Below, piece after piece: positions 8,622-16,071 of a DNA stretch of 34,489 nt. Origin of the DNA: Candidatus Fibrimonadaceae bacterium (GTDB taxonomy: Bacteria > Fibrobacterota > Fibrobacteria > Fibrobacterales > Fibrobacteraceae); NCBI GenBank assembly GCA_031281265.1, contig JAITFO010000038.1:1-34489 (forward strand), read 5' to 3'. Below the pieces are notes generated by a model. It saw nothing but the letters and a program-made list of their open reading frames with translations. It was not told the origin of the DNA and did no database searches. Position numbers and translations under genes: made by a program. Each line of letters begins with the position of its first letter. Within the stretch, counting starts at the first letter, position 1.

Positions 8622-10463
8622 CTACGCCAATGGATTAGTCGATTTTTCACAAAAAATACGTATATTTTTATGTTTCAAAATATCTTGAAATAATTCCATT
8701 TCGGTAGCCTTGGGACCAAAATAGATTTTTTCTATGTGATCTGAAACTTTAGGCTCATACTCAATATATATTTGCTTGTAACCATCGCCTATCTTAATTA
8801 CAATTTTATCATCTGGGTCATACAAATGGCATATTCTTATAATTCTACACTCCTGTTCTTCTTTGAAAGCAATATGTTTGGTAAGATAACGCAAATTGAT
8901 AAGTAATTGCCCTACTATTGTATGATCTAATTCTCTAATTAACTTTCTTAAACCTTCCATATTCTTTTTTATTTTATCAATAATCTTATTAATTTCTTTT
9001 ATATATTCATTATAATCTTTTTTAATATCTTCATCTGATTTTTTATCTTTTTCTTCTCGAAAAAAAAGATACTTTTCTTTTTGCCCTACCCCTATTGTTT
9101 CTACTTGCTGTGTTATAGGGTCAATATATATACAACGAAAAAGAGCATATTTTTCATATTCTTTTTTCCCTCTTAACGAATCACTGTTTTCTGGATTTAA
9201 TCGTTTCATAGCCATTTTCGCTTCTTTGTTGAAAAAACTGTTACGGAAAACGAGTGATAATCCAGTTCCTTCTTTTTCTTTTTCTTTACCATAAAGCCGA
9301 AATTGATTCAAACTGTTATAATTAAATGTAAAACAGCCAGCAAAAGCTCCATATCCAATATTTAATGATTCCCTTGAAGGATGTTTTTCTCCGAATAAGT
9401 ATTTGAGTAAGATTTCTCCTTCGGTAGGGTCATTAGAATAATTGACAGCATTTAATCTGATTTTTGAATCATTAAATAACATTTCTTGCGAAATGGTTTT
9501 TTCTCGATAATGTGCCACTGACTTCTCGTTTTTATTGCTGATATGAAGTTGACTGATAATTAAAATGGAACGAATATAGACCTCTTTATATTCATTTATT
9601 TTCGTTTTATCTAATAAACATCCTGTAACTTCTTGAAAGAACCGACCATCATTGGTATTTGAATCTTCTAATATTGGATAAAGAATTTCTGTTTTTATAA
9701 TATCTTCATTATCTTCACTCAAATTAACAAGTATATCTAAAATATCTTTTTTTGATTTTTTAAAATATTTTGCCGATTCCTTGCATAACGATTTATTTTT
9801 TTTAATTTTTGCTAGATCAAAAATTGTTTCACCTAAATTACAAAAAACATCAGCGTCATTAGGGTTTAATTGTATTGCTATATTATACTTATCAATGGCT
9901 TCTTTGAATAGTGATTCGTCCTTTCGGATTTTAGCTAAATCGGAAAGGACATTTCCCCAATTGTTAAAAATATCTTCATCATTTTGGCTTCCTTTTGCCG
10001 CTTCATTGAATTTTCTAGCAGCATCTTCGAATAATGATTCATTCCATTCATAATCTGCCAAATGATACAGTGCTGTTCCCCAATTATAATAAACAAAAGC
10101 ATTGTACATGGTTGTCCCTATTGCCTCGCTATATTTTTTAAAGGCTTCATGGAATAAAGACTTGTCTTGTTTGATTTCAGCCAAATCAGAAAGAGCATTC
10201 CCCCAATTATTAAAAGCTTCCGTATAATCCGATTTAAAATTTATAGCACTGTCATATTTTTTAAAGGCTTCATGGAATAAAGATTCTTCTTGCTTGCTTT
10301 TAGCCAAATCAGAAAGAGCATTCCCCCAATTATTAAAAGCCTCCGCATAATCTGATTTTAAGCTAACGGCTTTGGAATAGTATCTAATTGCCTCTTCTAA
10401 ATTTCCAGATTTATGAAACTCTCTTCCTTCATCAAACCAATTTTCTGCATCTTCATTTTTCAT
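8622..10463 (-). CDS. TPR protein with C-terminal DUF2971-like domain
   Basis: About 613 aa. The N-terminal 220 residues are five extended TPR units with a 41-residue period built on FNNWGNALSDLA...SLFHEAFKKY. After a linker, residues from about 300 to the end resemble DUF2971: an HYREKTISQEML segment, then LNAVNYSNDPTEGE (the NDPxEG core), FRLYGKE...GTGLSLVF, IYID, and FKEEQECRII followed by EKIYFGPKA. The biochemical role of DUF2971 is not established here. ATG at 10463 is chosen because AGGAAG and GGAG precede it; a TTG seven codons upstream (10484) also has an AGGGA ahead of it. It follows the TIR-STAND genes by 61 bp on the same strand and shares their very AT-rich, Lys/Asn/Ile-rich composition, so it is likely the last gene of a transferred operon. 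TPR assignment firm, DUF2971 moderate. Confidence 0.8.
   Translation of the reverse strand: MKNEDAENWFDEGREFHKSGNLEEAIRYYSKAVSLKSDYAEAFNNWGNALSDLAKSKQEESLFHEAFKKYDSAINFKSDYTEAFNNWGNALSDLAEIKQDKSLFHEAFKKYSEAIGTTMYNAFVYYNWGTALYHLADYEWNESLFEDAARKFNEAAKGSQNDEDIFNNWGNVLSDLAKIRKDESLFKEAIDKYNIAIQLNPNDADVFCNLGETIFDLAKIKKNKSLCKESAKYFKKSKKDILDILVNLSEDNEDIIKTEILYPILEDSNTNDGRFFQEVTGCLLDKTKINEYKEVYIRSILIISQLHISNKNEKSVAHYREKTISQEMLFNDSKIRLNAVNYSNDPTEGEILLKYLFGEKHPSRESLNIGYGAFAGCFTFNYNSLNQFRLYGKEKEKEGTGLSLVFRNSFFNKEAKMAMKRLNPENSDSLRGKKEYEKYALFRCIYIDPITQQVETIGVGQKEKYLFFREEKDKKSDEDIKKDYNEYIKEINKIIDKIKKNMEGLRKLIRELDHTIVGQLLINLRYLTKHIAFKEEQECRIIRICHLYDPDDKIVIKIGDGYKQIYIEYEPKVSDHIEKIYFGPKATEMELFQDILKHKNIRIFCEKSTNPLA
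10140..10385 (-). repeat. 123-bp tandem duplication inside the TPR gene
   Basis: Two neighbouring units of 123 bp (from 10140 and from 10263) share long identical blocks, for example AGGCTTCATGGAATAAAG and CCAAATCAGAAAGAGCATTC, each offset by exactly 123. They encode adjacent 41-aa TPR units. Near-identity at third positions points to recent duplication. Confidence 0.85.
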
Positions 10464-10524
10464 ACTCCAATACTTCCTATACAATTTTTCTAATTCCCTT
10501 ACCTCATAATTTTCTTTATTTTAG

Positions 10525-11316
10525 CTATTTTTTATTCTCAAATTTCATTTGCATAAAAGAGTTTGGTTGTGTTCCCAAGAATTCTTCTATTTTTTGTCTT
10601 TCCCTCGAAGAAATTTTATGCATTGAACAATGCTCTACTATCAAAAAACGCATAACTTTTTTTGCTGTTTCTGAAAAATCTTTTTCTTCTAGCTCTCTTT
10701 TTATGTTATCTAATTGTAAATTTTTTCCGTACCACATAAAAATTCCATGCTTAAGCAAACAATTTGCTGGGGTTTTATTTTCATTGTATAACTCAGAAAT
10801 AACATCTAAAAGTTTGTCTGAACCTAACGAATGAATAATATTTTTTACAGTATTATAAGTACCTATAAAAGGTAAACCCCAGAATATTTCTGTTGCATAT
10901 TTTCTTAGTTGCATATTCTCAATATTTTTATGCCTCATATATAATCTCAGTTTAGCAGATATAAAATCAATTACCCGTTCCTCTTGTTCATTTATTAATT
11001 TTAATAATAACGCAAAAATTTTTAGATTTATATTTATGCCTTCAGCAAGAATTTCTTTTATTTTTTGCCTTTTCAAGGAACCTGCTCTATTCTTGGCAAT
11101 TTGCCCAATTACTTCTATAGTTTTTATTCCTTTTCTCAGTTCTAATACGGGATCGCTAGAGTTATTATCTAGCAAATCTTCCTTATCTTCAATATCTAAA
11201 TCTTCAACATCTTGCTGAATATTTAATCTCTCCTCTCTTTCTTTTTCAGGGTTTAAATTTTCAGGTAATATTGCTTCTGCTATTATATTTTTTATCCTTT
11301 CATCTACAAATTTCAA
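10525..11316 (-). CDS. C-terminal part of TIR-STAND NTPase, in -1 frame
   Basis: A 263-aa open frame whose sequence (acidic linker, then LRKGIKTIEVIGQIAKNRAGSL..., HSLGSDKLLDVISELY, LIVEHCSMHKISSRERQKIE) looks like the C-terminal helical region that normally continues a TIR-STAND NTPase rather than an independent protein. Its only usable start is TTG at 11316, overlapping the previous stop as TTGA, with no Shine-Dalgarno. Reading through in the -1 frame from the preceding gene at the run of seven A (11321-11327, minus strand) gives a seamless SLKKNELKFVDERIKNI junction. So this is either a coupled second subunit or, more likely, the tail of one gene of about 845 codons split by a frameshift. 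Frame and motifs are seen; family resemblance is from memory of the family. Confidence 0.65.
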   Translation of the reverse strand: MKFVDERIKNIIAEAILPENLNPEKEREERLNIQQDVEDLDIEDKEDLLDNNSSDPVLELRKGIKTIEVIGQIAKNRAGSLKRQKIKEILAEGININLKIFALLLKLINEQEERVIDFISAKLRLYMRHKNIENMQLRKYATEIFWGLPFIGTYNTVKNIIHSLGSDKLLDVISELYNENKTPANCLLKHGIFMWYGKNLQLDNIKRELEEKDFSETAKKVMRFLIVEHCSMHKISSRERQKIEEFLGTQPNSFMQMKFENKK

Positions 11317-13058
11317 TTCGTTTTTTTCAAAGAAATTGGCTCAATAGAATCAAATATAAATTTTGCCGCTTTTAAAAGTTCTTCTATTATTTTATCATTT
11401 TTAGTATGATGAAATAAAAATATCAATATATAAGCATTTTCCCTTTTGTGAAGATTGGTAATCATATTTTTTATAATATCAAGTTTGCTTTCTATATGTT
11501 CGGAAAGATATTTAGCAATAAAGTAATAGTAAAGATAATCATACTCAAAAACATAGTTGCCAAAATTATTTTTCAAAAAAATTTTTGAATTATGTAATGT
11601 TTCCAACAAAACCTTTTGTCCTCTGTAAGCGTTGTAATTTTTTTCATACCTTTCCCAAAAATCAGTAAAATCCATTTGTGCCAACTCTTTGGTGTTTTTT
11701 TCAAATAAATAATTGGCCATTTCCGGCAAAAAATTAAAATACATATCTAAATCTTCATTTTTTACATTCTCTTTCCTAAGGTATAAATAAATTAGAGTTT
11801 GATAACAATGACCTTGCGATGTAAATTCTGTATCTAATTTACTGCTGGTTGTCTCGAATATATTTAATAGAGATAATATAAAAAACGGATAAGATTGCAA
11901 CCCGCCTTTTCCCACAGTTTTTTTAAACAAATTATCAACAAATTCCGTCTTTGCATCTATTAGTTTGTAGTTATCATCATTATTATCATATTCCTTATTC
12001 ATGCTAATCCATTTTCTAATAAGTGAATTTCTTTTCTTTGGTCCGTATGGTTTAATACTATATCTACTATACTGTTTTGTTAAGGCTTCATCTCTAAAGT
12101 TAAAAGTAGAAATGTCGTCTACTACTATAATTTGATTTCCAAAATACGATATTTTTTTCATAAATCTGTTTTTATCTGAAAGAATATAAAAATCATCAAT
12201 TATCAATACTATCCTTTCCATATTATTTTCATAATTAAAATTTGTTTTATTTTCATATTGTTTATTTAGGGCGGTTTCTATTATATTTCCTATTTTCCCT
12301 TCAAATTTTGCGTCTTTCAAGTAAATAGGTATAAAGCCAGTTTCTTTTAATTTAGTATATATTTTTTTACATAGGGCGGTTTTTCCCGATTGATTTTCGC
12401 CAGCTAATAGAATTTTTTTATTTTTGTAAAATTCTTCTATAAAAATTTCTGAGTCTATTGTTTTTTCTCTATCTGTAACTTCATCCATCTTTGTTAGATT
12501 TGGATATACAAATATGTCATCTAAAAAAACTGTTCCTTTATCTGCATGAGCATTTGCTAATAAATCAGCGTTATTCAAAAAAATTTTATGAGTATCAGAT
12601 AATTCTAATTCGTTTATCTTTTTTGCATTCTCTATTACTTTTTTAAATTCTTCATAAATGATATTCCAGACTTTATCTTTATTATCATAATCATATATTG
12701 GTTTTCCATCGTTAGGTGCTAAAATTGAACATATATCAGGATCATCTTTCCATCCGCAGTCAGAAATTATTATTGGAACTATATCTATATATCTTTTTTT
12801 CTTTATTTCAAAGGCTAGATTTTTCTCATTTTTACAAGCTATGGAATTTAAATAATCAGCTGATACCATAAGACATATAATATCTGACTTATTTATCTCA
12901 TTTTTTATCTTGTCATTTAAAGCTGTACCTAGCGGCATTTCCCTGTCGTGCCATATTTCTATGTCTTTTTTGTCTACTATCGGAGAAAGATGTTTTATAA
13001 ATTCGTTCTTGTCAGCCTCATTTTTATGAGAATAACTTATAAATACTTTAAGTGGCAT
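11313..13058 (-). CDS. TIR-domain STAND NTPase (N-terminal 581 aa)
   Basis: Residues 3-145 form a TIR domain: VFISYSH at the N-terminus, IEIWHDREMPLG, a SDIICLMVSADYLNS strand-helix, and ACKNE with E78 as candidate NADase glutamate. Residues 210-420 form a STAND/NACHT-like P-loop NTPase: Walker A G220-ENQSGK-T227, Walker B IVLIIDD ending at D289, and a sensor-like segment NQIIVVDDIS. The remainder is helical. Such proteins sense phage components and trigger NAD+ loss (family knowledge). The ATG has AGGAG 6 bases upstream. The frame ends by TGA just after a run of seven A; the missing C-terminal portion continues in the -1 frame (10525-11316). Very low G+C (12181-12240 holds 10 G/C in 60) suggests horizontal transfer. 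Confidence 0.88.
   Translation of the reverse strand: MPLKVFISYSHKNEADKNEFIKHLSPIVDKKDIEIWHDREMPLGTALNDKIKNEINKSDIICLMVSADYLNSIACKNEKNLAFEIKKKRYIDIVPIIISDCGWKDDPDICSILAPNDGKPIYDYDNKDKVWNIIYEEFKKVIENAKKINELELSDTHKIFLNNADLLANAHADKGTVFLDDIFVYPNLTKMDEVTDREKTIDSEIFIEEFYKNKKILLAGENQSGKTALCKKIYTKLKETGFIPIYLKDAKFEGKIGNIIETALNKQYENKTNFNYENNMERIVLIIDDFYILSDKNRFMKKISYFGNQIIVVDDISTFNFRDEALTKQYSRYSIKPYGPKKRNSLIRKWISMNKEYDNNDDNYKLIDAKTEFVDNLFKKTVGKGGLQSYPFFILSLLNIFETTSSKLDTEFTSQGHCYQTLIYLYLRKENVKNEDLDMYFNFLPEMANYLFEKNTKELAQMDFTDFWERYEKNYNAYRGQKVLLETLHNSKIFLKNNFGNYVFEYDYLYYYFIAKYLSEHIESKLDIIKNMITNLHKRENAYILIFLFHHTKNDKIIEELLKAAKFIFDSIEPISLKKTN
11321..11327 (-). other. A7 homopolymer at the TIR-STAND frame break
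   Basis: On the coding (minus) strand the end of the 581-aa frame reads TTG AAA AAA ACG AAT TGA. One additional A would join it in frame to the 263-aa frame. The run G-AAAAAAA-C is a plausible site for polymerase slippage, ribosomal -1 slippage on A-AAA, or a sequencing or assembly indel. Confidence 0.6.
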
Positions 13059-13101
13059 AAATAACTCCTAAATTCGATTTTATTGAGTAAGATAGTAATT
13101 A

Positions 13102-13116
13102 AATTATCCGATAATT
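13102..13116. promoter_or_regulatory. Palindrome upstream of TIR-STAND gene, candidate operator
   Basis: AATTATC, one C, GATAATT: perfect 7-bp arms around a single base, 44 bp ahead of the TIR-STAND ATG, where a promoter is expected. AT-rich context raises the chance of coincidence. No regulator gene is adjacent. Confidence 0.3.
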
Positions 13117-13189
13117 CCTAGAAACTACTAACTTATTAGGATTCATATAGTTAAAAGAATGGTGTGATAATTTTACCCCATAATTTCCG

Positions 13190-13333
13190 TTATTTTTGTC
13201 TATTTGAGGCCTTGTTTTTGAAGTTTTTGGAAACGCCATTGTCGATTATATCCAAGTTGTTTTTGGCTATCTGATTTAATTCAATAATAAATTTACTTTT
13301 ATCAAGTTTTTCAACGATTCTTTTAAGGTGGCT
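13190..13333 (-). pseudogene. Possible C-terminal remnant of an unidentified gene
   Basis: The minus strand has about 47 codons of coding-like sequence ending at TAA (13190-13192): it reads roughly LKRIVEKLDKSK, then FIIELNQIAKNN, LDIIDNGVSKNFKNK. It is amphipathic and Lys-rich. No start codon fits, and upstream the frame runs directly into the GC-rich patch at 13327. This looks like a gene tail cut off by a rearrangement. Family unknown; could also be chance in AT-rich DNA. Confidence 0.3.
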
Positions 13334-13500
13334 TGCCGCCCCCTTTTGGAACCCCCCATTTTTTCGCAGGGCTGCCGCCCTTGCAACCTGTGTACATTAG
13401 TGTGTTTCGCAGCAATAGCACGGAACGGCTCCGCCGTTCAACGTGTAGTGCTTTTTGGCGTTCTTGCTGCTTTGGTAATTTTGGTTCAGACAAAAGGGAA
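13327..13500. repeat. GC-rich hairpin patch, candidate dispersed element
   Basis: A sharp compositional island: bases 13321-13380 contain 36 G/C of 60, while the flanking DNA is strongly AT-rich. It contains several short hairpins: GGTGGC-TT-GCCGCC (13327-13340, one G-T pair), GGGC...GCCC around 13369-13380, and GAACGG-CTCCG-CCGTTC (13423-13439). There is no convincing coding content; the plus-strand frame open through it gives a Cys/Pro-rich sequence unlike a protein. It resembles an intergenic repeat of the REP/MITE kind, but copy number cannot be judged from one window. Confidence 0.4.
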
Positions 13501-13531
13501 GCTTGGCAGACAAATTTCTATATTAATTATT

Positions 13532-13792
13532 ATGGAAAGAAAACTTTCAAAACAGAAAATAGCGTTGAACTATTTCATAAAGCATCAAAAGGAGCTTTGC
13601 AAGCGTTTCTTTGGCAAAGAGTTGTTGCTTTCAGGCAGAAAGATAATAGACGCTTTTGATTCGCTTGGAGAGGCAGTTGAAATCGGTGAACAAAAATTTG
13701 GGGCTGGAAATTATTCTGTTTACAAATGTTTGCCAGATGATTCTGCATACAGCATAAATATACCTTATTCATTACGTTTTGATAATGTCTAA
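13532..13792 (+). CDS. Small protein paired with retropepsin (DUF5678-like)
   Basis: An 86-aa cytosolic protein starting at ATG 13532. The frame is open further upstream, but that part runs through the GC-rich patch and is not protein-like. The sequence (LNYFIKHQKELCKRFFGKELLLSGRKI, then IDAFDSLGEAVEIGEQKFGAGNYSVYKCLP) has the shape of small DUF5678-type proteins: a helix, a beta hairpin around 'GKxLLLSGxKII', then 'A...G...FGxGxYxVxK'. It overlaps the downstream aspartic protease by 8 bp (ATGTCTAA), so the two are translationally coupled and presumably act together. Function unknown; family assignment tentative. Confidence 0.65.
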   Translation: MERKLSKQKIALNYFIKHQKELCKRFFGKELLLSGRKIIDAFDSLGEAVEIGEQKFGAGNYSVYKCLPDDSAYSINIPYSLRFDNV

Positions 13793-14195
13793 AAATTCAT
13801 TTGCAATAGATTATGATTCTGAAATTGGCGAAATCATTGTAAATGTTTCTGCTTTTAATCAAAAAACTGGTACGGGAGTGAACCTAAAAGCACTTTGGGA
13901 TACAGGTGCAAATTGTTGCGTTATATCGGAAACCATTGCTAAAAAATTAAGACTTCCAAATATAGCGGAAGTTCAAATGAAACACGCTAATGGAATAGCT
14001 ATTGTTAATACTCACATGCTGTCTTTGATGTTACCCAACAATATTCTGTTCAAAGATATTAGAGCAATGTCTTGCAAACCCATTCATAGTTTTGATATGA
14101 TTATAGGAATGAATGTGATAAGCAAAGGCGATATGTCTATTGTTCACAATAAAGCTGGTATTAGGTTTTCGTTTAAATACCCGCCAAAATTTTAA
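13785..14195 (+). CDS. Retropepsin-like aspartic protease
   Basis: A 136-aa single-domain protein with the retroviral-type aspartyl protease motif: ALW-D39-T-G-A (beta strand before, VIS after), and a second conserved DMIIGMNVISKGDMSI segment matching the I-[IL]-G-M-[DN] strand of the fold. Retropepsins work as homodimers, each giving one Asp. ATG at 13785 is chosen over TTG at 13779 and overlaps the stop of the small partner gene. No signal peptide, so cytosolic. The physiological substrate is unknown; coupling to the 86-aa protein suggests that this is a substrate, adaptor or inhibitor. It converges on the lipoprotein gene with a 4-bp overlap of stop codons. Confidence 0.82.
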   Translation: MSKNSFAIDYDSEIGEIIVNVSAFNQKTGTGVNLKALWDTGANCCVISETIAKKLRLPNIAEVQMKHANGIAIVNTHMLSLMLPNNILFKDIRAMSCKPIHSFDMIIGMNVISKGDMSIVHNKAGIRFSFKYPPKF

Positions 14196-15049
14196 AACAC
14201 ATTCAATCTTTCCACCCCTCTCTCGTGCAGAATAAAAATATATGAGTATTCGCCCGGAGCTATATCCAAAACATTTCTTACGCCGATGGCATCTAGGCTT
14301 ATGGTTTTTCGCCAAACCGCCTGATTATCGAAAATCCCTATTTTTTTGCATTTCTTATCCAAGAGATAAACCCCGTAATCGTTTGCGGCCACCCTGTCTG
14401 CGGAACAGAAATTTTTTTCATTGCCCGGCGTTGAAGACAGCGGCTCTCTATAAACAGAACCATTTTTTGAAAACATAGCGAGGTTCTGCGGTTCGGTTGC
14501 AATCCCCCCCTCCGCTGCATAGTATTCGCTACCAGTCGCCGCTAAAGCCAAAACTTTTTGCAAAGATACATTTACGCCCCTTGTACACGACGTTTGTGCT
14601 ATGTTCCAAATTTCTATCCCCATATTGCTCCCAACCGCAAGCTCGTTTCCATAAATTGAAAAAACGCCGTCCCTCGCATCGCATATTTTATTATCGTCCC
14701 GAGATTTTAATTGCGCTCTATCTTGAACATAAAAATTGCTACCAGCAGAAATTACATCACTCAAAAACCCGTTGAAAGAATATGAATCTTCAAAATTAAA
14801 AGCGCACTCATATAAATTATCTCTGCTATAAGTATGCACATTGTGGTAGGAATCGTCTAGAACATAGAGATTGTTTCCGTTATTTCCAGAAGCCATTTTA
14901 TATGGTCTGCGCCCTGCGGGTATAAAATCGTTAAAGGAACCGAATGAGCAAGAAGTTTTCCCAACTGGTGCACTCTCCCATTCCCCACCGCATCCCAACA
15001 AAATTATGCAGAGAAAACATACCGCAATGTGTCTCTTAACAGACGTCAT
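14192..15049 (-). CDS. Hypothetical lipoprotein, beta-propeller-like
   Basis: A 285-aa protein with a lipoprotein signal: positively charged start, hydrophobic stretch and lipobox LLGC with C20. The mature part is rich in short beta strands of the type NNLYVLDDSYHNVHTYSRD, NELAVGSNMGIEIWNIA, NDYGVYLLDKKCKKIGIFDN and YIFILHERGVERLNVF, repeated with a spacing of about 40 residues, as in WD/NHL-like beta-propellers. Several cysteines (mature part) could form disulfides. It overlaps the end of rfbB by 4 bp (ATGA), so it is translated from the rfbB transcript. I do not recognise a named family; a cell-surface binding role is a guess. Confidence 0.7.
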   Translation of the reverse strand: MTSVKRHIAVCFLCIILLGCGGEWESAPVGKTSCSFGSFNDFIPAGRRPYKMASGNNGNNLYVLDDSYHNVHTYSRDNLYECAFNFEDSYSFNGFLSDVISAGSNFYVQDRAQLKSRDDNKICDARDGVFSIYGNELAVGSNMGIEIWNIAQTSCTRGVNVSLQKVLALAATGSEYYAAEGGIATEPQNLAMFSKNGSVYREPLSSTPGNEKNFCSADRVAANDYGVYLLDKKCKKIGIFDNQAVWRKTISLDAIGVRNVLDIAPGEYSYIFILHERGVERLNVF

Positions 15050-16032
15050 TTTTTCTGCAATCTATCTTTCAACGGTTTCCACCAAGTTTCATTCTCTTTA
15101 TACCACTTTACAGTTTCTGGCAATCCCGTGCTGAATGTGTATTTTGGTTCCCAGCCGAGTTCCTTGCGGATACGGGTAGCATCTATGGCATAGCGGAAAT
15201 CATGCCCAAGGCGGTCGGTGACAAATTCAATTTGCTCTTCGCCAAGCCCCATTATTTTTACAAGTTCACGAGCAATATCTATATTTTTCCATTCGTTGTT
15301 CCCGCCAATATTATAAACCCTGCCAGCTTCGCCTTTTTCCAAAGCGAGCAAAATCCCTCTGCAATGGTCTTCCACGTGAAGCCAGTCGCGAATGTTCAAG
15401 CCTTTGCCATATACCGGAATTTTTTTTTCCCGCATTAGATTTGTGACCGCAAGCGGAATCAGCTTTTCCGGGAATTGATATGGGCCATAATTATTTGAGC
15501 AACGGGTAATCACGGTATCCAGCTTGTAGGTCTCATGCCATGCACGCACCAAAAAGTCTGCGCTTGCCTTAGACGCACTGTAAGGGCTGTTGGGAGCAAG
15601 AGGAGTATCTTCGGTAAAATAGCCTGTGGCTCCAAGTGCTCCATAAACTTCGTCTGTGCTAACTTGCAAAAATCTCACATTTTTTTCTTTTGCGTATTTC
15701 AGCAATTTCAAAGTCCCTTCTACATTTGTTCTGATAAACACACCAGGATTTTTTATCGAATTATCCACGTGCGATTCCGCAGCAAAATGCACAATGGCGT
15801 CCAGCTTACCTGTGAGCAGATCCCCTGCACCACAAATATCCGTTTCTTCTGCTATGTCACCTTTAAAAAAATTGTAACGCTTATTACCCTCAAGCTCTTT
15901 TAAGTTTTCAATATTGCCTGCGTAAGTCAATGCATCTATATTAGCAACATTCCAATCGGGCTTTTCCTTCAAAACAAGTTTTACAAAGTTTGTTCCTATA
16001 AATCCGCAGCAACCAGTAACAAGTATGTTCAT
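15046..16032 (-). CDS. rfbB: dTDP-glucose 4,6-dehydratase
   Basis: A 328-aa extended short-chain dehydrogenase that converts dTDP-glucose to dTDP-4-keto-6-deoxyglucose, the second step of dTDP-L-rhamnose synthesis for surface polysaccharide. Visible: NAD-binding G7-CCGFIG, the HFAAESHVDNS segment, active-site T126-D-E128, and the catalytic Y151-SAS-K155. C-terminus complete. No other rhamnose genes (rfbA, rfbC, rfbD) are in the window. The ATG at 16032 lies 6 bases after a TATTTT element and has no Shine-Dalgarno, so the message may be leaderless. The upstream cheX-like gene ends 39 bp before it on the same strand. Confidence 0.95.
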   Translation of the reverse strand: MNILVTGCCGFIGTNFVKLVLKEKPDWNVANIDALTYAGNIENLKELEGNKRYNFFKGDIAEETDICGAGDLLTGKLDAIVHFAAESHVDNSIKNPGVFIRTNVEGTLKLLKYAKEKNVRFLQVSTDEVYGALGATGYFTEDTPLAPNSPYSASKASADFLVRAWHETYKLDTVITRCSNNYGPYQFPEKLIPLAVTNLMREKKIPVYGKGLNIRDWLHVEDHCRGILLALEKGEAGRVYNIGGNNEWKNIDIARELVKIMGLGEEQIEFVTDRLGHDFRYAIDATRIRKELGWEPKYTFSTGLPETVKWYKENETWWKPLKDRLQKK

Positions 16033-16038
16033 AACGGA

Positions 16039-16044
16039 AAAATA
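16039..16044 (-). promoter_or_regulatory. -10 element of rfbB
   Basis: TATTTT (within TTTACTATTTTTCC) on the minus strand, then 6 bases (TCCGTT) to the ATG. Transcription would begin at or within one or two bases of the start codon. Confidence 0.45.
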
Positions 16045-16071
16045 GTAAACAAAAATACCCGCTCCGCAGGT

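Larger units (their letters stand above)
13059..13531. other. Gene-poor junction between defence block and retropepsin cassette
   Basis: A 473-bp stretch without an intact gene. From the left it holds the promoter region and ribosome site of the TIR-STAND gene (minus strand), the palindrome at 13102-13116, the probable gene remnant at 13190-13333, the GC-rich hairpin patch from 13327, and finally AT-rich leader of the small gene at 13532. I see no tRNA, attachment-site repeat or transposase here. Confidence 0.6.

Noticed and set aside
10140-10385. CRISPR-like regular repeats
   Set aside because: The period is 123 bp, in frame, and encodes TPR units; there are no short repeats with unique spacers.
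13328-13531. N-terminal extension of the small gene at 13532
   Set aside because: Reads through the GC-rich hairpin patch, is Cys/Pro-rich and not protein-like; family-like sequence begins at MERKLSKQ.
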